Shown: in pieces, positions 21,669 to 33,325 of the stretch | How the letters are laid out: each line of letters begins with the position of its first letter | Position numbering within the stretch: the first letter of the stretch is position 1 | Assembly (NCBI GenBank): GCA_001972305.1 | Contig: BDDD01001606.1 | Span: forward strand, 1 to 64,000 | Length of the DNA stretch: 64,000 nucleotides | Source: Cephalotus follicularis | Lineage: Eukaryota > Streptophyta > Magnoliopsida > Oxalidales > Cephalotaceae | Reading direction: 5' to 3' | Notes under the pieces: generated by a model | Seen by the model: only the letters and a program-made list of their open reading frames with translations | What the model was told of the DNA's origin: nothing | Databases searched by the model: none | Position numbers and translations under genes: made by a program

Positions 21669-24304
21669 TGTAATACCCGTATACGGTTTTGAGGAAATAC
21701 ATAGTGTTCTGTGCTTGTTAAGGACCTGGATTTGTGTTATGTCATATTTCCTTGGGCCAGTTGGGAGTTATCTCTTATGCAAGTTGAGGCCCAAAATGGA
21801 TTGGGAGGGAAATCATTTTTGGTAAGCCCATATTAGAGAGGCCTCCAAAGGAAGCTAACGCCTCCCAAGGTGAGCAGGCGTGTGTCAGTAGAGAGATATG
21901 GTGGAATATCATGATGCTTTTAGTAGCCATTGGCATAAGAGAAGTGACATGAGCCCAGTGTGGGGGTATGTGTGAAAAAGACGAAGAAGAAAAGAGGAAG
22001 AAGGAGAAAGGAAGGAAGAGAGGGTGCATATTGAACTCCTATTCTGGTGAGTCGTGAGTGCTCCCTGCGAGATTCAAGCCTCCTCTTTCGTTGGATTCTT
22101 ACTTATTGTGTGGTCGAAGCACCTCCTTTGCAAAACTCTATTTCTCTTCTTCTCCATTTCTACTGTAATCAACTGTGGTTGAGGGTGATTCTCACAGGTC
22201 TTTCGATGTCCCTACTCCGGGTGTGGTATGGTGGAATCGGTGTTCCTCAGTACAGTGAGTAGTGAGATAGTATTCCTGGTATGATTGGTTTCTGGGATGG
22301 TGAAATGTGGATCCAGTGACAAATCCGAAGCCCCAAGTGGGCTGGTTGAGTTTCTAGAATGTGTGGAATCCAGTGAGCGATTCAGAGTTCGAAGGAACTG
22401 GTAAGCGTTGCAGGAACTGGTCTTGAGAGACCCAGGTATGTGACGTATTGCTGTGATTTAGTTTTATTGTTTTTACTAACTTAACCATTTTATGTTGAGT
22501 TGTTTGTGAGCCTGTGTTATAGCGTTCAAGATTCTGGGTTAACGAGGTTCCCCAAATTTCATGTGACGAATACGGTTGTTATTGCTATGGTAAGATGTGT
22601 GTTCTTGCCAGGGAGTTAGTATGATATGCGTCCTGGCCGAGGAGCTAGTGTGATGCGCATTCCTTGCCGAGCAGTGGACCTTCTTGAGTATTGTTGAGTG
22701 TAGTGTTTCCTCGGGCATTGCTGATTGAAGTGTTTCCTCTGTGTAGTGTCTCCTCGGGCATTGCTGAGTGTGGTGTCTCCTCAGGCATTGCTGAGCGTAG
22801 TGTTTCCTCTTGCATTTGCTGAGTGAAGTAGCCTCTCGGGTGTTGAGTAAAGCTTCTCAGAGTTCTTGTTGAGTTAAGTGTCCTTAGGCATTGTTGAGTG
22901 TGGTGTCTCCTCAGGCATTGCATAGTGTGGTGTCTGCTCGGGCATTGCTGAGTGTGGTGTCTCCTCGGGCATTGTGGATTGAAGTGTTTCCTCTGGCATT
23001 GCTGAGTGTGGTGTCTCCTCGGGCATTGCTGGGTGTAGTGTCTCCTCGGGCATTTGCTAAGTGAAGTATCATCTCGGGTGTTTTGTTGAAGATGCCTTCT
23101 CGGGCATTATGACGAGTGACCTTCTTGGACTTCCTAGTCTGACAGTACGACGGTTATGGTTTCTCCTCCTCTTGTTTTCTTGGGACAACGGTAGACGAGC
23201 TTCCTCGTCCTCCTGTTTAGAACATCTTTGACTGGTTAGAGATCCGTTGGTGCAGACAGTGTACTGGTAGTGCACGGTAGTTTTTGATATGCCTTGGTGT
23301 CCGTGGGACAGTGGTCTGGCAATCGACCGATATTCCATGGATGGTCTGGTATTTCACCTCTGGTATGGCATTATGCCGTGGTCTGGTGTGCATGGCTACT
23401 CTGCGGGCAGGTGGTGGAATATTTGTGGTGTTCTACATCCTGCTGTTGGTGATGACGCTTGAGAGCTGACATGATGAGCTTGCCGAGTAGTGTTGTGCTG
23501 AGCAATCCGAGAACCAGTGTTCTTATGATTGGTCGATCAGTCAGTGCGATGTGTTTCTGCCGAGCAACCGAGTAGACCATCTAATGCGTCCCTCTAGTAT
23601 TACGATAGCCTCATGTTCTGATGAAACGTTGAGAGCTTGGAGTCCTCTGATCAAACGAAGCAGATGTACGGTTGGCCTGATATATGAAGTCTGCGAGTGG
23701 CTTTCTTTGGTCGCTTGTGGTCTGACGTTGTGGTCTTGTACCTTGCAGTGCTTGTGTTCTTGTACCTTGCAGCGCTTGTGGTCTGGCGCTTATGGTCTGG
23801 CATTATGCAGCGTTGTGGTCCGAGGATGACTTGAAGTTCATGTGGCAGATTATTATATTGTTTTCTAGCGCTATAGTGTTTTAAGTTTTAGTTATGATGT
23901 GCGTTTTAAGTCCTCGGTTGAGTTTGTGTTATGGGTTTTATGTTTTCTGCTGTGTCCGAGGAGCTAGAGAGTCGTCGGATAGCAAGGTATAGCAAGGCAT
24001 GGAGTCCTCGGATGCAAGGTCAGACGAGTCCCGAGAGAGAGGGGTTCGAGGACGCCTTGGGGTTGCATGTGTGTTTGTTATGTTAAGAAGCACTCTTTAG
24101 AGAAGAGCAGAGGAGAAAGCCTGTAGAGGATGTGCTACCTGAGACTTGAAGGCAGATGTAACGTCCGGGATTTTCGCACGTTGTAATATTTGAAATTCCA
24201 ATTGTAATCTTGTTACTAAATTAATGAGAAAGATGAATTTCCCGGTATATTTTGATTCCCAAATCAAATCAAAACACTTAGAAGTATGATTGTTGAAATA
24301 TTGA

Positions 24305-24395
24305 CTGGGACAGTCGACTGGTGCAAGAGACCAGCCGGATGGTGGACCGTTTAATGGAACCACAGCCAAGATGACAGCCGACAGTCGGGAAAGAA
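24305..24395. repeat. Dyad cluster 1 of Tekay copy 1
   Basis: CAGTCGACTGG followed by ACCAGCCGG and further CAGCCGAC words lie about 150-240 bases into the LTR. The 3' LTR has the same cluster at 33480-33565, with clearer words. Confidence 0.75.
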
Positions 24396-25224
24396 CAGTG
24401 GGCTGGTTTATGCTCTGTTTTGTTGCCTGTGACGAGATCACATGCAACGACTGACAAGGAGAAAGGGTGTGTCATCTGTGCATCATGCGGCCAATGCAGA
24501 GGGAAGAGTGAACACCTGTGCGCCATGCAGGTCATGGGACAGGGAGAATCAGTCATATGTGTATGTGCATGCAGATATGAGAGGAGTATGTCATTTAGTG
24601 CCACATAAACGGGTTGGAGAAAGAGAGAGAGAACCACCTGCATGAAACGCTTTCCTCTTCACCTCTCTCGCCCAGTGCGTGCGAGGAAAGAAACCAGTGA
24701 GAAATTACAGAGAAAAACATTGAGGAATTGTGAGAGAAAGAGAGAGAGAGAGATTCCAAAATTGTTGAACCGAGAGGAGTTTGGAGGTGATGGGTTGGAG
24801 CTACTGGATTTGGAGTTGAAGCTTCTGGGGAGCTCAAAACGTCATTGTTGGAACACAAAGAGGTAGACTTAGAGATTCCTAACTTGGAATCAAAAGGTAG
24901 GGGATGTTATAATTACATATTTGAGCTCAAGATTAATGGATGCCTTGTGATTGAATACCTGGTTGTATGAACTGTGGGTTTCAACTTTTATGACATGGTT
25001 ACTGTTGTTTTCGTCTGCCATGCTCACTATTGAGAATTAAACAAGATTATGTACATGCATGTTGAGTTTAATCATGGTATTGATTTGCTTGATGAAATGA
25101 ATGTTAAATGTGGTGTTATATGGAAGACATGATAACTAGTACTGATATTCTATCCCGTGAATATGGATGTTTAGCCTGCAATGATCTGTTTGAGTAGATA
25201 GATCGAATTGCGTACTACTGGTTG

Positions 25225-25500
25225 GCTGAGCAACCGACTGTCGAAGGAAGACAGTCGACTACTCAACGGAAACAATCGACTGTCAAGGGAAAACAGTCGA
25301 CTGTTCATGCGTTGTCCTGCCCAGAAAGTGGCGGGAACGTGTATTCTGAACAATGTTATGAACGATGGTGCAGTTACAGTCGACCGTTGAAGGATAACAG
25401 CCGACTGCCAAATTGACAGCCGACTGGTGAAGGAAACCAGCCAGCTGCCCATGCACTAATTGACCCAGAACAGCTGACTGGGAAGGAATCCAACTGACTG
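25225..25500. repeat. Dyad cluster 2 of Tekay copy 1
   Basis: About ten words of the CAGTCGACTG or CAGCCGACTG type. The best dyad is TCGACTGT, loop CAAGGGAAA, ACAGTCGA at 25276-25300, a perfect 8 bp stem. Spacers such as CGAAGGAAGA and GGTGAAGGAAA recur. Confidence 0.85.
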
Positions 25501-26289
25501 TCAGGCTGCTGTTTGGACTTCTCTTGCTTAAACGATGTGCAATGATCCCAATTCCGATTAGGATGCATTAGAGCATTTGTATGCATTGCATATGTACTAT
25601 TTACTGCCTGTATGATAACCGTTTATGAACTGCTATGATTTCTAAATTGTTATATTGATTTAGAAATACACATATGAGTTTGAAAACTACTATGTTTGTG
25701 TACGAAATATAAAATGAGTATTGTTATATTTTCGAACATACTGGGAAAGCAATTTCCACTACTGAAACGGTTTAAAGTATTTTCTACCTATTGGAAATAC
25801 ATATTTCAACCGTTTATGACTTTCGAAATAGTTTGAAATGAACTGCCTATTGTTGATCTAACGATCAGTACTCTACTGTTTACTACACTGCTACTATGAC
25901 TATTTACTGTGCCTGCTCTGTGAAATTATTGTGTTTCTGATTGAGCCGTACTAGTTGCATGGCGGGGACTGCCAGCGTTGACTAGTGGTAGGGTTGACCC
26001 AGGGGCCAGTAGTTGCTGGGCAACTCACTGTACTATACTGTAGTCTTGCTTGGTTCCCTGGAGAAGGGACCGAAGTGGGAGTGCAACGTGGGGCCAGGAG
26101 TTGGCGGCGTTGTACATACTGACTGCCTGTTTGTGGTCCCTTTGTGGACTTACTGTACTGTTTATTGGTCCTTCTCGGACATTACTGTGCCTGTTGATGC
26201 AGCCCTGACCGGGTTACTACTGTACTGATATTGCATACATATATTTTCATATATATGCCTCTACTGTTACTTTACTAAACTGCAAACTT

Positions 26290-26297
26290 ATATATTT

Positions 26298-26333
<36 letters not shown>
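26290..26333. repeat. TA microsatellite
   Basis: A TA run in the LTR. The minus-strand Tekay LTR has a TA run at a comparable place (36445-36475). Confidence 0.9.
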
Positions 26334-26339
<6 letters not shown>

Positions 26340-26830
26340 GTGTTTTTACTGTACTGCATCATCCACGCATACATTTCATGACATGCATGTAATGTTGATC
26401 CCAAATTACTCTTGTGGTTTAGCCAAGTTAGGACAAAGGCTAACCCCCTACTTTACAGATTGATGCAGTGGACCGGCTTGGGAATCAGCATGAATGAAGT
26501 ACAAGTTTTAATAATGGTTTACCCAGGGTTATGTCCCCTTGGGTATTGTGTACCGTATTTTCCGGTTACTAGACTTTTGATGTTACTGGATAATGTTTTA
26601 TGGATCACGCTCCTTTTTGTGGGCTTTTAACTATGACAGACACGTATTGGGTAGCGTGCAGTATGGGATGCACGTTACGTGTTTTTCAGCTTATGAGTTT
26701 TAATGCTTCCGCAACTGATATCTTGTTTGAAAAGTTTAATTTTTTTACGGTATTTGCATGAGCTGAATCTTAATGTTAATTGCCTTTACCACTTTTATGT
26801 GTGTTTACCGAAAGCGGGGTGTGACGAGAG

Positions 26831-26842
26831 TGTTATCAGAGC
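26831..26842 (+). promoter_or_regulatory. Primer-binding site of Tekay copy 1
   Basis: TGTTATCAGAGC stands a few bases after the LTR. Copy 2 has TGGTATCAGAGC, the perfect initiator-Met form, at the same place. Confidence 0.75.
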
Positions 26843-26938
26843 ATATTCCATATATGCTTAGCTAGGATATTTTCCTTGGCAATTAATAAGTTGTTTTCCT
26901 TAAGTTGTGACTAATCGTCATCCTTCTTATAGGAACCA

Positions 26939-27740
26939 ATGGACCGAAGGAGAACACGTGCTAGGGCTAGAGCTGTTGGAGCCAATGCCCTTGAGGAAGC
27001 GAATGTTCCGCAAGGGATGAATGTCCCACAGGATGAAAGAGATCCGATGACCGGAATTGCAGATTATTTTCAGCAGCAAATGGCCTTTAATATGGCTAAT
27101 GCAGAGGAGATGCGCCATTACTACGCGCAAGCTCGGTCGCGACATAGAGCTCTTGACTATTGCCCGGGAGAGGATGGTAACGAGTTTGGGAGGGACATTG
27201 AAAGGTTCATGAGGCAGAATCCACCCAGTTTCCGGGTGGAACTTGATGCCACCATTGCCGAGAGATGGCTGCAGAATTTGGAAAAAATCTTTGAAGTGAT
27301 GGACTGTATAGACTATCAAAAACTGAAGTTTGCTATATACCGTCTATGGGGAGAGGCCACTCATTGGTGGGTGATGGTCAAAGCGAAGTGGGAATCTCAG
27401 AGGCTTGACAACACTTGGGGCAGATTCCAGACAGAGTTCTTGGAGACTTATGTTCCACGGATTGAACAAGAGCGACGGGAGACGGAGCTCTTGGAGTTGC
27501 GACAGGGGGAGATGACGGTGACAGAGTATCAAGCAAGGTTGATGGAGCTAGCCAGACATTCACCTTATCTGGTAGCTGATGAAGTGAAGAAGATACGGAG
27601 GTTTCTGAGAGGTCTGCGATCGGATCTTCGATCAAGAATTAGGGCTATGGAACTGGGGACTTTTGTGGAGGTTGCTCAGAAAGCAAGACTACTGGAGAGC
27701 ATATCCAGTGAAGATCGGGCTGAGAGGGCTCACGCACAAT
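26939..27740 (+). pseudogene. Gag of Tekay copy 1
   Basis: A 267-codon frame begins MDRRRTRARARA just after the leader. In the family, gag forms the particle that carries the RNA. The Retrotrans_gag core is visible: RWLQNLEKIFEVMDC, then WGEATHWWVMVKAKW, then QGEMTVTEYQARLMELAR and IRRFLRGLRSDLRSRI. The N-terminal part is basic. The zinc-knuckle region of the family should follow near 27.7-27.95 kb, and its traces are seen there. The counterpart in copy 2 is at 42392-43203 on the minus strand. Recognised confidently as gag; a fossil. Confidence 0.9.
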
Positions 27741-28238
27741 AGAATAAACAGAGTCCTACACAATCTAAACCAGCATCGTCGAAATGGCAAGATGGTGGTT
27801 CTCCGACGAAGTCGGCCAAGAGCAAATCTCAGCAGACAGCTTCATAGGGTTCTCCCAGCCAGGGGAGTAATGCTAGATCCTGAGGTTGTTTCTATTGTGG
27901 TCGGACAGGCCACCAACAGAAAGATTGCTGGAGGTTCAATGGCTGGTGCTTGAGGTGCGGTGAAAGATTGTTCGAAGAGTTCAGCTACAATGCCTACTGG
28001 GCCAGGGAGTAGTAGTGGTGCGGCTGCGGAACCGTCACAGAAGACAGACACCGGCAAGGCCCTCGCAAAAGGTAGAGTTTTTGTACTTGCTCAGACAGAG
28101 GTTCCAGAGTCGACTTCCGTTGTTGGAGGTACTCTGTATATCTATGGTTTTTCTACTAGAGTGTTGATGGATTCGGGAGCATCGCATTCTTTTATATCCG
28201 CATGTTTTGCATCTTGCTAAGATGTTACCCCTGACTGC
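27741..28238 (+). pseudogene. Zinc-knuckle and protease region of Tekay copy 1
   Basis: The protease active site shows as VLMDSGASHSFIS near 28161-28199 (catalytic Asp in DSG). It is preceded by traces of the CCHC knuckle region and a Ser/Gly-rich linker (GPGSSSGA). In the family this aspartic protease cuts the Gag-Pol polyprotein. It aligns with the better preserved minus-strand copy at 41361-42239. Confidence 0.85.
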
Positions 28239-29535
28239 ATGTCATATATGCTTGATGTGAGTACACCGACTGGGACTTCTATGTACACTGACTCGGTATA
28301 TAGGAGTTGTGAAATGTCTATGGCAGGCATTTCGTTGTATACAGATTTGATAGTACTACCTATCCGTGACTTCGATGTTATACTAGAGATGGATTGGCTA
28401 TCAGCACATCGTGCTTGCATGGATTGTTATAATAAAACTATAGATTTTTGTCTACCCGATGGAACGACATTTCAGTTCAAGGGAGACAAAGGGTTCTCGA
28501 CACCGATCATATCCTTTATTCGAGCGTTGAGGTATTTAGAGAAGGGATGCGAAGGGTACCTAGCATACGTAATTGATCGAAGGAAGGAGAAAGGTTTGAG
28601 CATGGAGGAGATTCCGGTTGTGTGTGAATTTCCAGATGTGTTTCCTGATGACTTGGGGTCTTTACCACAGAGGAGGAGTATGGAGTTCGTTATTGATCTT
28701 GTTCTTGGAACGACTCCTATCTCTAAAGCACCTTATCGGATGGCTCCTGCCGAGTTGCGAGAGCTGAAGTTACAGTCGCAAGACCTGATTGATAAAGGTT
28801 TTGTTAGACCTAGTGTTTCTCCGTGGGGTGCGCTTGTGTTATTTGTCAAGAAGAAGCATGGGTCGATGAGGCTCTGCATCGACTACAGAATGTTGAACAA
28901 GGCAACTACCGCACATTGAGGATTTATTCGACCAGTTGCAAGGATCAAGGGTGTTTTCCAAGCTCGATTTGAGATCGGGCTATCACCAGCTAAGAGTAAG
29001 GGAATGAAACATTGAGAAGACTGCCGTCCGGATACAGTATGGTCACTACGAGTTCTTGGTGATGTCGTTTGGTGTTACCAATGCACCAGCAACTTTCATG
29101 TCATTCATGAATGACGTATTCTGGCCATACCTGGATCAGTTTATCGTAGTGTTTATTGATGACATACTGGTATATTCAAGGAGTGAGGAGGAACAGACTC
29201 ACCATCTGAGGCTGGCATTGCAGGTTCTCAGAGAGCATCGGTTGTACGCAAAGTTCGGCAAGTGTGAATTCTGGCTTGATCATGTGATATTTCTCGGTTA
29301 CACCGTATCTGGAAAAGGCTTGACGGTGGATCCGTCAAAGACCGATGTTATACGAGACTGGCTGCAACCAAGGAACGTAACTGGAGTGCACAGTTTTCTT
29401 GGCTTGGCGGGGTATTACAGGAGGTTTATCCAGAACTTTTCGAGGATAGTCGTGCCTTTGACTAGACTGACCCAGAAGAGGACCTTATTTGTCTGGGCTG
29501 AAGATTGTGAAGCTAGTTTCCATAGCTGAAGGATC
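28239..29535 (+). pseudogene. Protease end and reverse transcriptase of Tekay copy 1
   Basis: The protease end shows [17 protein letters not shown] follows: [14 protein letters not shown], then [17 protein letters not shown], then [12 protein letters not shown], and the catalytic box [13 protein letters not shown] near 29145-29184 with its two Asp. [15 protein letters not shown] and the thumb [12 protein letters not shown] come after. In intact relatives this enzyme copies the RNA into DNA. The piece is broken and inactive. Confidence 0.9.
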
Positions 29536-29537
29536 GG

Positions 29538-29735
29538 TTGGTTTCCGCTCCTATCATAGCATTACCTGATGGTAATGAGGGCTTTGTAGTCAACAGTGAT
29601 GCATCAGGTAAGGGCTTGGGCTGCGTACTGATGCAGCGAGGCAGAGTGATTGCTTATGCTTCTCAGAAGCTAAAGCCGTATAAAGAAAACTACCCGACAC
29701 ATGACCTTGAACTTGCAGCTATTATCTTCGCCCTT
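29538..29735 (+). pseudogene. RNase H region of Tekay copy 1, first part
   Basis: The gypsy RNase H block: [16 protein letters not shown] carries the first catalytic Asp, and [15 protein letters not shown] the Glu. The region is interrupted at 29735 by a solo LTR and resumes at 30351 (CCCTT on both sides). Confidence 0.88.
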
Positions 29736-30350
29736 TGTTTAGCATAAAAATGTGTTGTTTTTAATGTGTTATTGTTGATATTTTTATGCTTGGAATAGAC
29801 TACTTTGGTTGTGTTATATTGATTTTCAGATATAAGTGCCAAAGGATCAAAGTGCAAAAATACTGCCCAAAAATGTGCAAATTGGAGCTTAAAAGAGTAA
29901 GGATTGAAGAATGGATAAATTCAGCAGAAAAAGAGCCAAAAGCGTCGACGTCTTCCTCTGCAGCAGAAATAGAAAGATTAAATTTTTGCCATATTTTGTA
30001 ACTAGGATTACTTTATTTCCATTTTTTGATCAGTTTAGTAGTATATAAACAATGTTATTTCAGCCAAATAGGGCAGAGAGTTTGTGGAAGTAGCCAACTC
30101 CCACCTCCCTCCTTCTTTTCTTCTTTTTAGTTTTCATTATGTTTTGTAGCTAGTTTTTCAAGGTTTTGGGTTAGAACAAAGCCTAGATTGTTATTGTTTC
30201 AATTCCATCAAATAAAATCCTTGAATATTTGATTTGTTCTTCAATATTTCTGCCTTCGCACACACTTTGTTTGTCTGATTAAAATCCACATTACTGCATG
30301 ATCCGTACACTTGCGGCTATAAATATTAAAACATTCTTTTTACGTGAACA
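29736..30350 (+). mobile_element. Solo LTR (TGTTTAGCATAAAAATG family) inside Tekay RNase H
   Basis: A 615 bp LTR from TGTTTAGCATAAAAATG to TTTTTACGTGAACA with the perfect duplication CCCTT (29731-29735 and 30351-30355). It is the same family as the 1094 bp copy at 55629-56722, which is longer because it holds a 51 bp repeat array. A TATA box (TATATAAA) lies at 30042-30049. A single GCGTCGACGTC word lies near 29942. Sequence style and the poly-T/A flanks suggest an Athila/Tat-type gypsy LTR, but no internal region is attached to prove it. Confidence 0.93.
30042..30049 (+). promoter_or_regulatory. TATA box of the solo LTR
   Basis: TATATAAA in the context GTAGTATATAAACAATG, identical in the copy at 55896-55903. 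A likely core promoter of this LTR family. Confidence 0.55.
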
Positions 30351-31050
30351 CCCTTCATAAGTGGAGGCACTATCTTTATGGGGCGCAATTTGAAATCTTT
30401 ACAGATCATAAGAGTTTGAGGTACCTGCTCTGCAAGGATACACTGAACATGGGGCAACGAAGGTAGGTGGAATTCTTTAACGATTATGATTGCAGTGTAC
30501 AGTACCACCCGGGAAAAGCAAATGTGGACGCTGATGCCTTGAGCCGAAAGGCCATGATTACCAGTACGATGGTGTCACAATGGAAGATGTTGGAAGATCT
30601 CCAAAAGTGGTTTCCGTCTAATCAGTCACTGGGGATCTTTGTGGCTGACATGCGGGTACAGCCAGTGTTACCACATAAGGGATGCAAAACCACATGATCC
30701 TGAATTGCAGCGGATTCGAGAGAATTTGGACTCGGAGTCCGATTTTTGGGTACATGCCGATGGTATTCTGAGATTTCAGGGACGGGTGTGCCTTCCGAAT
30801 GATAATGAGTTGAAGAGTGAGGTACTTTACGGGGCTCATAAATCTCGGTACAACATCCATCCTGGTAGCACCAAAATGTATCAAGGTATGAAGAAGAATT
30901 ACTAGTGGTCAGGTATGAAACGTGAGATTGTCAAATACGTTGCGAAGTGTCTAACTTGTCAGCAGGTCAAGACCGAACACCAGAGACCGATAGGATTACT
31001 GCAGCCTTTGCCAGTGGTGGAGTGGAAGTGGGAACACATAACTATGGATT
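30351..31050 (+). pseudogene. RNase H end and integrase start of Tekay copy 1
   Basis: Holds the RNase H end (GKANVDADALSRKA) and the linker, then the integrase zinc domain: YGAHKSRYNIHPGSTKM (two His) and [15 protein letters not shown] (two Cys). The 490 bases 30561-31050 recur at 31757-32246 with about 1-2 percent difference. A foreign gag piece lies between the two copies. Confidence 0.85.
30561..31050 (+). repeat. 490 bp direct repeat of the integrase region, copy 1
   Basis: This matches 31757-32246 almost base for base (about 7 differences counted by eye). The pair flanks the foreign segment 31051-31756. It is far too long for a target-site duplication. Confidence 0.93.
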
Positions 31051-31756
31051 TAGTTTAAATAGGCTCAGCATAATTTTTAACAAACATTTAACTTCATTCG
31101 CATAAACTTTAACAATTTTCTAACTTAGATAAATTAGGTTTCTTGCCTTGAGCTTTGTGTTTCCGTTAGCTTAGTTTAATTAGGGAATTGCATAAGCTTT
31201 AAACAACAAATTTTCATAATCTTTGCATAAGCTTTAAACAAACCCTAGTTTTGCTAAGTTAATTTCTACCATTAGTTTAGGTGTCCTTTTTAGTTTATGA
31301 CCGATTGGGTTCGTGGTCCAAATCATCGCTTAGAAAGAATTAATCAACCAAGACCAATGGCGGACGCACGCCCAATTCAAACTCTTCGCGATAAATTCTA
31401 TCCCGCTAGGACTGCGCAACCATCCAGTATCCTGTTGCCTGCACCTAACGGGAACAACTTTGAGTTAAAATCACAATTCATTAGCATGCTCCCGCACTTT
31501 CATGGTGTACCCAATGAGGACGCATATCTCTTCCTTCGTGAGTTCGAAGAGGTATGTGCCCTCATGAAACTTCAGCAACTATCTGACGATGATATTAAGT
31601 TGCGATTCATAAACTTTGCTCTTAAAGATGGAGCTAAAAAGTGGCTCTACAGTCTCCCAACTAATTCCATCTCCACTTGGGATCAGTTCACTGTCTCGTT
31701 CCTAAAGAAATTCTTTCCACTTCATAAAACCAATAAACTTAGGAACGACATTCTCC
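31051..31756 (+). mobile_element. Foreign Athila/Tat-like leader and gag piece
   Basis: About 245 bases of AT-rich leader (with a repeated CATAAGCTTTAAACAA word) are followed by a gag N-terminal frame from 31297, MTDWVRGPNHRLER. The blocks LPAPNGNNFELKSQFI, HFHGVPNEDAYLFLREFEEV, LKDGAKKWLYSLP and FFPLHKTNKLRND are typical of Athila/Tat-lineage gypsy gag, clearly different from the Tekay gag at 26939. No LTR or target duplication of its own is seen. It sits between two copies of the host integrase segment. Confidence 0.9.
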
Positions 31757-32246
31757 CCAGTACGATGGTGTCACAATGGAAGATGTTGGAAGATCTCCAA
31801 AAGTGGTTTCCGTCTAATCAGTCACTGGGGATCTTTGTGGCTGACATGCGGGTACAGCCAGTGTTACCACATAAGGGATGCACAACCACCTGATCCTGAA
31901 TTGCAGCGGATTCGAGAGAATTTGGACTCGGAGTCCGATTTTTGGGTACATGCCGATGGTATTCTGAGATTTCAGGGACGGGTGTGCCTTCCGAATGATA
32001 ATGAGTTGAAGAGTGAGGTTCTTTACGGGGCTCATAAATCTCGGTACAACATCCATCCTGGTAGCACCAAAATGTATCAGGATATGAAGAAGAATTACTA
32101 GTGGTCAGGTATGAAACGTGAGATTGTCGAATACGTTGCGAAGTGTCTAACTTGTCAGCAGGTCAAGACCGAACACCAGAGACCGATAGGATTACTGCAA
32201 CCTTTGCCAGTGGTGGAGTGGAAGTGGGAACACATAACTATGGATT
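31757..32246 (+). repeat. 490 bp direct repeat of the integrase region, copy 2
   Basis: The second copy of 30561-31050. The integrase continues from here into 32.25-33.1 kb in the usual order, so this copy is the one in line with the rest of pol. Confidence 0.93.
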
Positions 32247-33177
32247 TTGTTTCAGGATTTCCACTGACTAGGCATCGTCATAATGCAATGTGGGTTATCG
32301 TGGATAGACTCACGAAGTCAACTCATTTTCTGCCTACTCATTTACGGACTCAGCGAGCAAGTTGGCTCGATTGTATGTTAAGGAGATCGTAAGACTGTAT
32401 GGTGTTCCTGTGAGTATTGTTTGTGCCAGAGATTCAATCTTCACTTCCAACTTCTGGAAGAGATTTCAGACAGCTTTCGGGACGAGGCTGAACCTGAGTA
32501 CTACCTTTCACCTTAGACAGATGGGCAGTGTGAGCGTACCATCCAGACCTTGGAGGATATTCTCCGGGCTTGCGTTATCGACTTTGCTGGTACATGGGAG
32601 GATCATATTCCTTTGATATAGTTTTCTTATATTAACAGCTATCATTCCAGTATCGGCATGGCACCGTTTGAAGCACTGTATGGGAGAAAGTGCATATCTC
32701 CTGTTTGTTGGGAATGAGGTCGGAGAGCGACCTTTACTCGGGACTAAGTTGGTAAAGGAGACTTTAGAAAAGATCAAGGTGATTAAAGAGAAGCTGCTTG
32801 TTGCCCAAAGTCGGCAGAAGAGCTATGTAGACAGTGTCAAGAGGAGGCCTTTGACCTTCAGTGTTGTTGATCATGTGTTCTTAAGGGTTTCACCATGGAA
32901 GGGTGTGCAAAGGTTTGGGAAAAAGTGCAAATTAGCCTCATGCTATATTGGTCCTTTTGAGATTTTGGAGAGAGTTGGAGAGGTAGCCTACCAGCTTGCC
33001 TTACCTCCTGCACTATCAAACGTGCACGACGTCTTTCATGTGTCAATGCTGATGAGATATATCCCAGACCCATCACATGTCCTGGATTATGATACTGTTC
33101 CTGTACGAGATGACTTATCTTGTGAGGAGTTGCCTGTGCAGGTTCTAGATTGGAAGACTCGGACTTTGAGGAACTGA
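32111..33177 (+). pseudogene. Integrase of Tekay copy 1
   Basis: The integrase core shows [13 protein letters not shown] and [16 protein letters not shown] (first catalytic Asp), then a second block with the Asp region at DSIFTSNFWKRFQTAFG. The C-terminal part shows LASCYIGPFEILERVGEVAY and NVHDVFHVSMLMRYIPD. In intact relatives it inserts the DNA copy into chromatin. Several breaks are present. Copy 2 (38757-39835) shows the same blocks. Confidence 0.88.
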
Positions 33178-33185
33178 ACCATCTC

Positions 33186-33279
33186 CATGGTCAAGGTTCA
33201 GTGGCAGTTCCACCGACCGGATGAAGCCACTTGGGAACGTGAGGAGAATATCCGAGAGCGTTACCCGCACTTGTTCTAG
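33186..33279 (+). pseudogene. Chromodomain-like tail of Tekay copy 1
   Basis: VKVQWQFHRPDEATWERE followed by ENIRERYPHLF is the typical C-terminal chromodomain block of Del/Tekay chromoviruses. In the family it guides integration to marked chromatin. It ends shortly before the polypurine tract. Confidence 0.8.
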
Positions 33280-33311
33280 TATTGTTTTTAATTTTGAGGA
33301 CAAAATTCCTT

Positions 33312-33325
33312 GAAGGGGGGGTGGA
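33312..33325 (+). promoter_or_regulatory. Polypurine tract of Tekay copy 1
   Basis: A GAAGGGGGGGTGGA-like run directly before the 3' LTR start TGTAACACCCGG. The counterpart in copy 2 reads AAGGAGGGGTGGA on the minus strand. Confidence 0.85.

Larger units (their letters stand above)
24157..26826 (+). mobile_element. 5' LTR of Tekay copy 1
   Basis: About 2670 bp, starting TGTAACGTCCGGG and ending GGGGTGTGAC. It shares with family A the AATCAAAAGGTAGGGG block near 24888, the AAAGGCTAACCCC block near 26437 and the TGCTTCCGCAACT end block. It holds two CAGTCGACTG dyad clusters, a purine-rich leader (24610-24760) and a TA run at 26290-26332. Confidence 0.93.

Noticed and set aside
24420-24645. Short Cys-rich open frames in the Tekay LTR (also 33513-33877)
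   Set aside because: They lie wholly in LTR leader DNA and are overlapped by equally long frames on the other strand. The Cys pattern comes from TGTGTG and CATGCA words.
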